Below are positions 54,691 to 63,671 of a stretch of DNA of 64,000 bases, one piece after another; position 1 is the stretch's first letter; each line of letters begins with the position of its first letter. A program made the translations under genes and the position numbers. This DNA is from Variovorax sp. IB41 (GTDB lineage: Bacteria > Pseudomonadota > Gammaproteobacteria > Burkholderiales > Burkholderiaceae_C). A model generated the notes under the pieces. That model searched no databases. It had not been told where the DNA came from and saw only the letters and a list, made by a program, of their open reading frames with translations. The stretch spans positions 124,001-188,000 of the forward strand of contig NZ_JAEFCB010000011.1 in assembly GCF_016405905.1 (NCBI RefSeq). The letters run 5' to 3'.

Positions 54691-57600
54691 GCGGCTACAC
54701 GCCCCCACCCCATGCCACGCCTGCACAGATCGAGCAGAAGGCGGCCGAAAAAGAGACGGCCGTCCTTCCGCTCAGTGCGGTGGCCGTCGAGGACCTCGGC
54801 AGGGCGGCCCAGGTCATCGACGACTGGCTGCGCAGCATCAGCCACGACTTCGTCACGCTGGAAGTGATCAAGAACGTCGCGGGCTCGCTGCCGGTGGTCG
54901 GCAACATCATGGCGCTGCTCGATGTGCTGAGCGACATCGTCACGATCCTGACCAGCAAGGCGACGGATGGCGTCGAGGCCTTCTTCAACTGGGTGAGCCT
55001 CGGGATCAACCTGCTGGGCGTGGTTCCGCTGCCGCCTTCGATGGCGGCAGCGCGCATGAGCCTGCGGCCGACCCTGCACCTGGTGCGGCAGGAGCTTCGC
55101 ACCGCGGCGCACGACATCGGCGAAGCCATCGTCGTCATGCTGGTGAACCACCTCAACGCGACGATCGCCGGCGAGTTGGACAAGTTTGTCGACGAGGCCA
55201 TCGACCTGCTGCCGGGCCTGCTGGACGATGCCGCCGCCAAGTGCGAAGCGATGCTCGGCAGCTGGAGCGACGGCTTGCGCAAGCTGGCGGCCGGCGATGT
55301 CCTCGCTGTCGATGTTCCCGCGGAGCGGCCTCGCTACGACCCCAACGCCACGTACGCGAACTTTTTCGCCGCGGCCTGGGGCGCTACCAAGAACACCGCG
55401 AGGAAGGCGACCAACTCCGGGCTGGGCTTCGCGATCCGCACCAGCGGGGCCGACAGGCTGCTCATCGGCAATGCCGAGCTGATGAAAACCCTGGCCGCGA
55501 AGGTCAGGGACCAGTTGAAGAAGCAGGCCAACAAGGAGGCCGAGAAATCCATTGCCTGGATCCTGCAGAAGCTCAAGCAGGCCGTGCTGCGCGCGATCGG
55601 CAAGCGCAGGCTGGGCAGGCCGACGATCAGTTCCTCGAACACCGCGACAAGCCAGCAGCAGCGCCCGGCGGAGCAACTGGCCGCCCAGTCCGGTGGACAG
55701 CTGCCGGCCAAGGGCGACCCCGATCGCTGCAAGGATTGCGCCGGCGCAGCCACGCCGAACCCCGGCTCCATCAGCTTCGCCACGGGCAGCGAGACCTTCA
55801 CGCACACCGACTTCGCCTTGCCCGGGCTCATGCCCATCGTCTGGCGCCGCACCTACCATTCGCGGCTCGGCGCCTACGACCATCCGGTGCACCCCGCGAA
55901 CGCATGTGCCACGCCCGCCTACATGGGCGCGCGCTGGACCGGGCCCTACACCACACGCATCGAGCAGGCGCAGGACGGCAGCCTCTGCTACTTCGCGGCC
56001 GATGGCCGGGCGCATCGCTTTCCGAAGCTCGCAGCGCCGTCCCGCGAGAGGATCGGCAGGACCGGCCAGACACATCACGACCCGATCGAGAACCTGACGC
56101 TCGGGCGCGGCGACGAGGGCCTGCTGATCCTCGGCCACGGCCGCGACTACGTCGAGACATTCGAGCGCGTGCCCGGCGAGCCTTCGATCCGGCAAAAGGC
56201 TGCGTGCTATCGCCTGGTCAGCCAACGTACGCGCGCAGGGCACACCACCGAGTTGGCCTATCGCCACCCGGACGGCCAGCTCTCGGACATCGTCAGCGGC
56301 GACACCCGCGTCAGCACCGCCCTCGACGAACAGGGGCGCATCCAGAGCCTGTGGCTGGTGCAGGACGGTCAGGCCGTGCGGCAACTGGCGGCCTATGGCT
56401 ACGAGGTGCAGCCTGACGGCAGCAGCGACCTCGTGAGCGCGCAGGACGAGAACGAAGACACCTGGCGCTACGACTACCTGGCCGTCGACGGCAAGACAGG
56501 TTCATCTGGCGGCAAAGCCAGCACGCACCTGATCAGCCGCTACACCGACCGCACCGGACGCGGCATCCATCTGCGATGGATGCACGAGGACGGTTTTTCG
56601 GCGGCGCTGCACCCGTTCAACAGCGCGCGTGCCAAGGCGTACCACGAGCGTGCGGACGACGGCAGTTTCGACACCACGCTCGTCTGGAACAAGCACATCC
56701 GCATGACCACCGTCATCGACGCGCTGGGCGGCGAGACCGCGTACTACTGCGACATCCTCGGCTACACCTACCGCATCGTCCATCCCGAGGTGCGCGGCGC
56801 GGATGGAAAGCTGTACCAGCACAACGAATGGTTCATGCGCGATGCCGGCAAGAACATCGTTCGCCACGTCCACGCCGACGGCAGCCAGGACAGCTACGCG
56901 TACGACGCCCGCGGCAACCTGTCGAGCCACACGCGCGCCGACAGCAGCACCGTCCATTTCGCCTACGATCAGATGGACAACCTCACCGGCATCCGCGATG
57001 CAGAGGGCCACGCCTGGAAGCGGGCCTACGAAGGCGTCAATCTGGTGGAGGAAACCGATCCGTTGGGGCACAAGACCCGCTACGCCTACAACGATGCCGG
57101 ACTGCCCATCGAGATCACCGATGCCAAGGGCGGCAAGAAGCAACTGGCGTACAGCGCGGCCGGTTTCCTGACGGCGTACACCGACTGCTCCGGCAAGACC
57201 AGCCACTGGACGCACGACGAGCGAGGCCGGCTGCTCAAGCAAGTCAATGCGGCGGGAGAGACCACCGAGTACCACTACGCGCGCGGCCAGTTGGCACGCG
57301 TCACGAACCCGGACGGCGCCCAAGAGCATCTGGAGCACGACGCGGAAGGGCGCTTGCTCGTGCACCGCGATCCGCTGCAGCGCGAGACCCGCTACGAATT
57401 CACCACGGCAGGCCAGGTGAGCCGGCGCATCGACGCCAACGGACACACCATCGACTACCAGTGGGATCGCCTCGGGCGCCTGAGCGCCCTGCGCAACGAG
57501 AACGGCAGGACGCACAGTTTCAGCCACGACCCGATGGGGCGGCTGCTGGCCGAGGTGCACTTCGACGGCATCGCGACCCGCTATGACTACACCGCATCGA

Positions 57601-59711
57601 CCGGCGTGCTGCGCCAGGTCACGGAAGGCGGTGCTGTCACGCAACTGGACTTCGATCCGATGGGACGGCTCGCGAGGCGCAGTGCGCGGCTGCTGAACAA
57701 CCTTGACGCCGATGAAGGTCGGCTCGCGGGGCAGGAGCGAAACTCCCTGCAGGCGCCGGAGGAGCACTACGCCTATGACGGCAACGGCCGCCTGATCGAG
57801 GCGAAGAACGACGACATCCGGCTGCAGTGGTTCCACGATGCGTCGGGCAATGTGCGCGCCGAACATCATCACTACCTGCTCGACGACGAGGGCCGTCGCA
57901 CGGCGTCTCCCATGACGGCCGTCTGGCAGCACGGCTACGACGAACTCGGCCATCGCACGCAGACCGTGCGCCCCGACGGGCACAGGACGACGTGGCTGAC
58001 CTACGGCGCAGGCCACGTGCACGGCCTGATGCTCGATGGCGTCGAGGCCTTGCAGATCGAGCGTGACGACCTGCACCGGGAGATCCGGAGAACGCAGGGC
58101 AATCAGGTTTCAGAGGAGCGCAAATACGATGCCGCGGGACGTCTCGAGTCGCAAGTCCTACGACGGGCAGAGAGGCTGAGCCACACCTCAGACGCACCCG
58201 TACCGAACGGCGATGCGTTCGGCATCGCCCGCAAGTACAGCTACGACCGGGCCGGCCAGCTCACCGACATCGGCGACACCCGCCGCGGCAACCTGAGCTA
58301 TCGCTACGACCCGGTGGGCCGGCTGCTGCAGGCGCACAGCCGCCTGGGCACGGAGACCTTCGCGTTCGATCCGGCGAGCAACATCCTGGACCCGATGGCA
58401 TCGGCCGCGCGGGACGCGGGGACGATTCGAAACACCCCGGCCATCCTCGACAACCTGGTCAAGGACTACGCCGGCACGCACTACACGTACGACACCAGGG
58501 GCAACATGGTTCGCCGGCTGCACAACGGCCAGAGCACGCGCTTTTCATGGGACGCGCTGGGGCGCCTGACCGAGGCGCGCACCCAGGACACGCGCACCAC
58601 ATTCGCCTACGACCCGCTCGGCCGCCGCATCGCAAAGCGCAGCGAACCCATCGTCATCGCCAGTGCGATGGATGGCAGTCAATACCAGGAGGCCGAGTAC
58701 CGGCGGCAGATGCGCGAACGCGGGCTGGGCACGGTGCTGTTCGGCTGGGATGGCGACCAGATGGTGTGGGAGTCGGACAGCGCACGCCAACGCACGGTGC
58801 ACTACGTGTTCGAGCCTGAAAGCTTCGTGCCGGTCTTGCAGGCGAGCGTTGGGAGACGGATGACGGGCAGCCTGCTGAAGCGGCCGGTCAGTGCAACGAG
58901 TGTGTACGTCGATGCGGAAGGCAACTACGACCTGGATCGGGATCCGCTCTACAACGGCGTGTACGAGCCCGGGTCGGATGAGAGCGGAAAGGAGCCGTCG
59001 CCGCTGGAAAGCATTCACTACTACCAGTGCGATCACCTGGGCACGCCGATGGAAATGACCGATGAGGGCGGCGGTATTGCGTGGGAGGCGAACTACAGGG
59101 CGTGGGGAGAAGCGAAGGTCACGATGAGCGAAGCCGCCAGGAAATCGGGACTGAAGAATCCGATCAGATTTCAAGGTCAGTATCTGGACGAAGAAATCGG
59201 ACTGCATTTCAACCGGTTCAGGTACTACGATCCCGTTGCCGGACGGTTTGTCTCCAAGGACCCGATCGGCCTTCTCGGCGGCTTTAACTCTCTTCAGTTT
59301 GCCGTCAATCCGGTTGAATGGATCGATCCACTGGGACTTGCTCGACTCAAAGGGATTACTCCGAACAACCAGGGCACTCGGACTACGATTGAAGGCGGAA
59401 ATCTTTCAAAGCCTGTGGTCGGATATAGCATCAAAGCGGGTGGGCAGGGCCCGCAACACCCAGTGGTCAAGCAAATGTACGACGACGTTCCGATGGGCGA
59501 GCGATCCATTACGCACGCGTGGTGCGGCGAGCCCGATGCGCTCAGCAGAGTAGCCCATGTTCACAACGTGTCCAATGTTGACGAACTCGGTGGCGTTGTT
59601 CGAGGGGGCACCTCGACAACATTGCGAAATGATGGGAAGCCATTGATATTCTGTGATTCATGCCGCATCGTCATGGGGCGGTTAAGTGTTTGTGACGGAG
59701 CTAAAAAATGA
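54687..59711 (+). CDS. rhs: Rhs polymorphic toxin with YwqJ-like deaminase C-terminus
   Basis: 1674 aa. N-terminus without a PAAR domain but with hydrophobic helices (about 62-90, 102-122); DUF6531 region (CKDCAGAATPNPGS, ETFTHTDFALPGLMPIVWRR); many YD repeats (YDARGNLSSH, YDPLGRRIAKR); core end RYYDPVAGRFVSKDPIGLLG and WIDPLGL near residue 1550. The last ~120 residues form the toxin: HAWCGEPDAL with Cys1613 and Glu1615, then CDSC (Cys1656, Cys1659), the zinc and catalytic pattern of cytidine-deaminase-fold YwqJ toxins. The DNA drops in GC from about 59.1 kb, a sign of an exchanged tip. Probably delivered by the upstream VgrG. Confidence 0.9.
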   Translation: MSGYTPPPHATPAQIEQKAAEKETAVLPLSAVAVEDLGRAAQVIDDWLRSISHDFVTLEVIKNVAGSLPVVGNIMALLDVLSDIVTILTSKATDGVEAFFNWVSLGINLLGVVPLPPSMAAARMSLRPTLHLVRQELRTAAHDIGEAIVVMLVNHLNATIAGELDKFVDEAIDLLPGLLDDAAAKCEAMLGSWSDGLRKLAAGDVLAVDVPAERPRYDPNATYANFFAAAWGATKNTARKATNSGLGFAIRTSGADRLLIGNAELMKTLAAKVRDQLKKQANKEAEKSIAWILQKLKQAVLRAIGKRRLGRPTISSSNTATSQQQRPAEQLAAQSGGQLPAKGDPDRCKDCAGAATPNPGSISFATGSETFTHTDFALPGLMPIVWRRTYHSRLGAYDHPVHPANACATPAYMGARWTGPYTTRIEQAQDGSLCYFAADGRAHRFPKLAAPSRERIGRTGQTHHDPIENLTLGRGDEGLLILGHGRDYVETFERVPGEPSIRQKAACYRLVSQRTRAGHTTELAYRHPDGQLSDIVSGDTRVSTALDEQGRIQSLWLVQDGQAVRQLAAYGYEVQPDGSSDLVSAQDENEDTWRYDYLAVDGKTGSSGGKASTHLISRYTDRTGRGIHLRWMHEDGFSAALHPFNSARAKAYHERADDGSFDTTLVWNKHIRMTTVIDALGGETAYYCDILGYTYRIVHPEVRGADGKLYQHNEWFMRDAGKNIVRHVHADGSQDSYAYDARGNLSSHTRADSSTVHFAYDQMDNLTGIRDAEGHAWKRAYEGVNLVEETDPLGHKTRYAYNDAGLPIEITDAKGGKKQLAYSAAGFLTAYTDCSGKTSHWTHDERGRLLKQVNAAGETTEYHYARGQLARVTNPDGAQEHLEHDAEGRLLVHRDPLQRETRYEFTTAGQVSRRIDANGHTIDYQWDRLGRLSALRNENGRTHSFSHDPMGRLLAEVHFDGIATRYDYTASTGVLRQVTEGGAVTQLDFDPMGRLARRSARLLNNLDADEGRLAGQERNSLQAPEEHYAYDGNGRLIEAKNDDIRLQWFHDASGNVRAEHHHYLLDDEGRRTASPMTAVWQHGYDELGHRTQTVRPDGHRTTWLTYGAGHVHGLMLDGVEALQIERDDLHREIRRTQGNQVSEERKYDAAGRLESQVLRRAERLSHTSDAPVPNGDAFGIARKYSYDRAGQLTDIGDTRRGNLSYRYDPVGRLLQAHSRLGTETFAFDPASNILDPMASAARDAGTIRNTPAILDNLVKDYAGTHYTYDTRGNMVRRLHNGQSTRFSWDALGRLTEARTQDTRTTFAYDPLGRRIAKRSEPIVIASAMDGSQYQEAEYRRQMRERGLGTVLFGWDGDQMVWESDSARQRTVHYVFEPESFVPVLQASVGRRMTGSLLKRPVSATSVYVDAEGNYDLDRDPLYNGVYEPGSDESGKEPSPLESIHYYQCDHLGTPMEMTDEGGGIAWEANYRAWGEAKVTMSEAARKSGLKNPIRFQGQYLDEEIGLHFNRFRYYDPVAGRFVSKDPIGLLGGFNSLQFAVNPVEWIDPLGLARLKGITPNNQGTRTTIEGGNLSKPVVGYSIKAGGQGPQHPVVKQMYDDVPMGERSITHAWCGEPDALSRVAHVHNVSNVDELGGVVRGGTSTTLRNDGKPLIFCDSCRIVMGRLSVCDGAKK

Positions 59712-60184
59712 TTGGGCCCTATAGCCAAGATGAAGAAGAAAGCCTTGACGCTTTAGAGGCGCAACTGATGGACAGGCAGGTGCCTTTTAGTTGCATGATG
59801 AAGATGTACGCGGCGTATCTGCGAGACCGCATCGTTGCTGGCACGTTTGACAATACTGTTTCTTCTGAGCAATTGAACCTTATCGTCACGTACCTTCAAA
59901 AAGCGATTGCCAGTTTCGACGCAGACAACGGTGATGCATTACGTAAGCCAGGCAGACTCGTGCTCTGGTCGCTCCACGATCGCTCCAGAGAGGAAAATCC
60001 AACGCTGGCTGCATTGAGTAGGTGCGCTGTTTGCTGCTTCTACAAGGAATTTGGGTGGGATCCGGACAACGAAGAAAGCCCGACGCCAATTCCGTTCTAT
60101 CTTCTTCTTCTCAAGCAACTTGATTCCGATATGGGCATGGGATTCTTGACCTACGCGCACACATATCTACTCGCTTCTCGCTAG
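59708..60184 (+). CDS. putative immunity protein for the Rhs deaminase toxin
   Basis: 158 aa, no signal or membrane segment, acidic start (MIGPYSQDEEESLDALEAQL). Its ATG overlaps the rhs stop (ATGA). Base composition is clearly AT-richer than the rest of the window, like the toxin tip. Immunity function is inferred from this position; I do not recognise the family. Confidence 0.75.
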   Translation: MIGPYSQDEEESLDALEAQLMDRQVPFSCMMKMYAAYLRDRIVAGTFDNTVSSEQLNLIVTYLQKAIASFDADNGDALRKPGRLVLWSLHDRSREENPTLAALSRCAVCCFYKEFGWDPDNEESPTPIPFYLLLLKQLDSDMGMGFLTYAHTYLLASR

Positions 60185-60247
60185 GAGCCCAAGTTCAAAG
60201 CGGGCCATCCGCAGTATTTGGTTTTTTACCGCGTAGGCCCCACGACT

Positions 60248-61162
60248 TCACCGCCGCTGCAACCGCGGATTCTTCGCAAACAACTCCGCCGCCCAATCCA
60301 CAAACGCCCGCACTTTCGCGCTCAAATGCCGGTTCGGCGGATACACCACATGAATCGGCAGCGGATCGCGGCTCCAGTCGGCCAGCACCTCTACCAGCTC
60401 CCCGCTTTCCAGATGCGGCTCCGCCATGAAGGTGATGCACTGCGAAATGCCGAATCCCCCGAGCACCGCCGCGATGTGCGCGTTGCTCTCGTTCACCGAC
60501 ACCCGGTAGGGCCCGTTCAGCTCGATGCGCTCGTCGCCCTTGTGGAACTCGTGCGGGTAGATGCGCCGCGTGGTGCCCGAGAAATAGCTCACCACCGTGT
60601 GGCGTTTCTCGATGTCGTTCGGATGCTGCGGCGCGCCGTAGCGCTTGATGTACGCGGGCGAGGCCACCGTCACGAAATGCAGGGTGCCGATGCGGCGGGC
60701 CACCAGTGACTGGTCGCTCAGTTCGCCGGCGCGGATCACGCAGTCGACGTTGTCGCTGATCAGGTCGACGGTGCGGTCGCTCACGCCCAGGTCGACCTGG
60801 ATGTCGGGGTAGCGGTCGCAGAAGCTGGCCAGGTTGGGCAGGATGATCTGCCGGGCGACCGAGGTGCCGACGTCGATGCGCAGCCGCCCCGTGGGGCTGG
60901 CCTGCGCATTGGTCATGCTGGCTTCCATGTCGTCGAAGTCGTTCAAGAGGCGCGCGGCGCGCTCGAAGTACGCGGCGCCGTCGGGCGTGACCGTCACGCG
61001 GCGCGTGGTGCGGTTCAGGAGCTTCACGCGCAGGCGCGATTCCAGCGCCTGGATCTGCTTGGTGACCGTGCCCTTGGGCAGGGCGAGCGAGTCCGCGGCC
61101 CGGGTGAAAGTGCCGGCCTCCACGACGCGGACGAAGATGCGCATGGCCTGGATTTGATCCAT
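60248..61162 (-). CDS. LysR-family regulator, CeoR/BpeT-like
   Basis: 304 aa: winged helix (MRIFVRVVEAGTFTRAADSL, LPKGTVTKQIQALESRL) and effector domain. Start at the ATG at 61162 (MDQIQAMRIF). Divergent from a lipase-like gene followed by RND adaptor and pump genes, the arrangement of ceoR-llpE-ceoAB-opcM and bpeT-llpE-bpeEF-oprC in Burkholderia. A CrgA-like branch is also possible. Confidence 0.87.
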   Translation of the reverse strand: MDQIQAMRIFVRVVEAGTFTRAADSLALPKGTVTKQIQALESRLRVKLLNRTTRRVTVTPDGAAYFERAARLLNDFDDMEASMTNAQASPTGRLRIDVGTSVARQIILPNLASFCDRYPDIQVDLGVSDRTVDLISDNVDCVIRAGELSDQSLVARRIGTLHFVTVASPAYIKRYGAPQHPNDIEKRHTVVSYFSGTTRRIYPHEFHKGDERIELNGPYRVSVNESNAHIAAVLGGFGISQCITFMAEPHLESGELVEVLADWSRDPLPIHVVYPPNRHLSAKVRAFVDWAAELFAKNPRLQRR

Positions 61163-61239
61163 CGAATGCCTGTTCTGGTGCCCGGCCCACGCCGGAGGGA
61201 GGCGGATTCTCACACAAGGCGGCCAACCCCCCGTGGCAT

Positions 61240-61255
61240 ACGGATTGTTAGCCGT
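61240..61255. promoter_or_regulatory. inverted repeat in the LysR/llpE divergent region
   Basis: ACGG (61240-61243) and CCGT (61252-61255) flank ATTGTTAG, giving a short dyad of LysR-site size about 80 bp from the regulator start. Short arms make it only suggestive. Confidence 0.3.
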
Positions 61256-61343
61256 TTGGAAACAGAGTGGGGTCAGCTTGCCTGTTTCATGTCACACACG
61301 GCGCCTTATATTTCAACCATCGCCCATCCCCCTGAGGTCGCCC

Positions 61344-62222
61344 ATGTCACCCGTTCCATCGTCCCGTTCTGCCGAAGCCGCCGCCGCAGCCGCTGCGGTG
61401 CAAGGCGTGGAAGCCGATCTGTCGATCGAGTTGCCCGGTCGCGAACCGGTGGCCGCGCGCATCTACGGACAGCGCGCCAAGGGCGACACGGCGCCGCTGG
61501 TGCTGCATTTCCATGGCGGCACCTTCGTGTGCGGCGGCCTGGACAACGGGCGCAACGTGGCGCGGCTTTTGGCCGGCTCGGGCGCCGTGGTGGTGTCGCT
61601 GGCCTATCCGCTGGTGCCGTTTCCGGAGCCCATCGAGGTCGGCTATGCCGCGCTCGAATGGCTCTACAAGCAGCGCACCAAGCTGGGCGGCAAGGGCGCG
61701 CTGGTCTACCTGGCCGGCGAGGAAGCCGGTGGCAACCTGGCCGCCGCCGTGGCGCTGATCGCCCGTGACCGGGCCCATCCGCCGCTGGCAGGCCAGATCC
61801 TGCTGTCGCCGATGCTCGACCCGTGCGCAGGCACCGCGTCGCTGCGCAAGGCCACCAACGACGCCCCCGAATGCCGCTGGGCCAGCGGTTGGGAAAAGTA
61901 CCTGAGCTGCCCGTCGAACGCGACGCACCCCTATGCGGTGCCGAGCGGGTCGCTGCGCCTCTCCGCCCTGGCACCCGCGCTGGTGCTGGTGGGGCAGGAC
62001 GACGCGATGCGCGACGAAGCCATGACCTTCGCGGGGCGCCTGCGTGCGGCCGGCATCGAGGTCACCAGCAGCGTGCTGCCCGGCGCGGCGAACTGGCCCA
62101 AGGCGCTGTACGACCCTGACAACGAAGGTTGTCGGGACTGCGCGGCCAACGTGCAGCAGCACTTTCGCGAGTTCTTCAGCGCCACGACGCCGCCACCTCC
62201 GGCGGCGCCCGAGCCCAGCTAG
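61344..62222 (+). CDS. llpE: LlpE-like alpha/beta-hydrolase fold protein, catalytic residues lost
   Basis: 292 aa of the hormone-sensitive-lipase type. The oxyanion segment HFHGGTF (55-61) remains, but the nucleophile elbow, normally GDSAGG, reads GEEAGG (125-130), so Glu127 replaces the serine. At the usual histidine position the sequence is PGAANWPKA with no His. It is probably not a classical esterase. ATG at 61344; longer in-frame starts exist at 61233. Position before the RND genes matches llpE of the Burkholderia Ceo/Bpe operons. Confidence 0.75.
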   Translation: MSPVPSSRSAEAAAAAAAVQGVEADLSIELPGREPVAARIYGQRAKGDTAPLVLHFHGGTFVCGGLDNGRNVARLLAGSGAVVVSLAYPLVPFPEPIEVGYAALEWLYKQRTKLGGKGALVYLAGEEAGGNLAAAVALIARDRAHPPLAGQILLSPMLDPCAGTASLRKATNDAPECRWASGWEKYLSCPSNATHPYAVPSGSLRLSALAPALVLVGQDDAMRDEAMTFAGRLRAAGIEVTSSVLPGAANWPKALYDPDNEGCRDCAANVQQHFREFFSATTPPPPAAPEPS

Positions 62223-62374
62223 ACCCGCAAGAGTCAGCACCGCCCACTGACAGCCGCCGCCTCCCCTCGAGGCGGGCGTCCGGCCCCTCTTTTCCCTGAA
62301 ATCCGCCTCCTGGTGCCAAAAGCACCGGGGTGGCCTGTTGCATCCCAAAAAGTCATCGAGAAGGACGAAACATC

Positions 62375-63631
62375 ATGTCGAACAACGAACAACAAAAGCT
62401 GTCTTCCGCCGCCCGCAAGGGCCTGTGGCCCGCCGTGACCGGCCTCACCGCACTGCTGGCGGTGGCCGCCGCGGTGGTGGGCATGTACAGCTTCAAGGCC
62501 GAGGCCACCGCGCCTGTGGCTGCGCAACAGGGCACGCCGGTGTCGGTCGCGGTCGTCGCGTCGAGCGAGATCAACGCGTGGGACGAGTTCTCCGGCCGCC
62601 TCGAAGCGGTCGAGCGCGTCGACGTGCGATCCCGCGTGGCGGGCGCCGTGCAGGCGGTGCACTTCCGCGAAGGCGCGCTCGTGAAGCAGGGCGACCTGCT
62701 GATCACCATCGACCCCGCGCCGTACGCCGCCGAGGTGGAACGCGCCGAAGCACAGGTCGCCTCGGCGCAGGCCCGCCAGGCCTTCAGCCGCAGCGAGCAG
62801 GAACGCGCCAGGCGCCTGTGGGACGAGCAGGCCATCGCCCAGCGCGAACTGGACGAGCGCGTGAACGCCGGCCGCGAAGCCGAAGCCAACCTGCGCGCCG
62901 CGCAGGCCTCGCTGCAGACCGCACGCCTGAGCCTGGGCTACACCCAGGTGCGCGCGCCGGTGTCCGGCCGCATCGGCAAGCTCGAAGTGACGGTGGGCAA
63001 CCTCGTCGCCGCGGGCCCCGGCGCGCCGGTGCTGACCACGCTGGTGTCGGTGAGCCCGATCTACGCGAGCTTCGATGCCGACGAGCAGGTCATCACCCGC
63101 GCCCTGAAGGACCTGCCGGCCAACGCCGGCGCCCGGGGCCAGATCGACACGATCCCCGTGCAGATGGGCACCGCCGGCCTGGACGGCACGCCCTTCACCG
63201 GCAAGCTGCAGCTGATCGACAACCAGGTCGACGCCCGCAGCGGCACCGTGCGTGTCCGTGCTTCCTTCGACAACAAGGACGGCGCGCTCATCCCCGGCCA
63301 GTTCGCCCGCATCCGGATGGGCCAGGCGCGCAACGACACGGCGCTGCTGGTGAGCGAACGCGCCATCGGCACCGACCAGAACAAGAAGTTCGTGATGGTC
63401 GTGGGCGAGGACAGCAAGGCGGTCTACCGGGAAGTGGCCCTGGGCGCTTCGATCAACGGGCTGCGCGTCGTGAGCAAGGGCCTGAAGGCCGGCGATCGCG
63501 TCGTGGTCAACGGCCTGCAGCACATTCGCCCGGGCGCGCTGCTGGCGCCGCAGAACGTGACGATGGACGCCAAAGCGGACGCCGCCAAGCAACAACAACC
63601 GGAACGCGTGGCCGAGGCCGCGAAGTCCTGA
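62375..63631 (+). CDS. ceoA: RND efflux periplasmic adaptor (CeoA/BpeE-like)
   Basis: 418 aa. N-terminal hydrophobic segment (about 18-38) without a lipobox cysteine, then the membrane-fusion domains: SGRLEAVERVDVRSRVAGAV, an alpha-hairpin (EVERAEAQVASAQARQAFSR), SLGYTQVRAPVSGRIGKLEV and beta-barrel. Links pump and outer-membrane channel. AAGGACGA precedes the ATG. Confidence 0.88.
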   Translation: MSNNEQQKLSSAARKGLWPAVTGLTALLAVAAAVVGMYSFKAEATAPVAAQQGTPVSVAVVASSEINAWDEFSGRLEAVERVDVRSRVAGAVQAVHFREGALVKQGDLLITIDPAPYAAEVERAEAQVASAQARQAFSRSEQERARRLWDEQAIAQRELDERVNAGREAEANLRAAQASLQTARLSLGYTQVRAPVSGRIGKLEVTVGNLVAAGPGAPVLTTLVSVSPIYASFDADEQVITRALKDLPANAGARGQIDTIPVQMGTAGLDGTPFTGKLQLIDNQVDARSGTVRVRASFDNKDGALIPGQFARIRMGQARNDTALLVSERAIGTDQNKKFVMVVGEDSKAVYREVALGASINGLRVVSKGLKAGDRVVVNGLQHIRPGALLAPQNVTMDAKADAAKQQQPERVAEAAKS

Positions 63632-63671
63632 TTTCGGAGGAGGGCGCCTTGGCGTCCGCCGGAGAACCAAC

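Noticed and set aside
51510..60184. Prophage region
   Set aside because: VgrG resembles phage tail spikes, but no integrase, capsid, terminase or lysis gene is present. VgrG plus Rhs plus immunity is a type VI secretion effector island.
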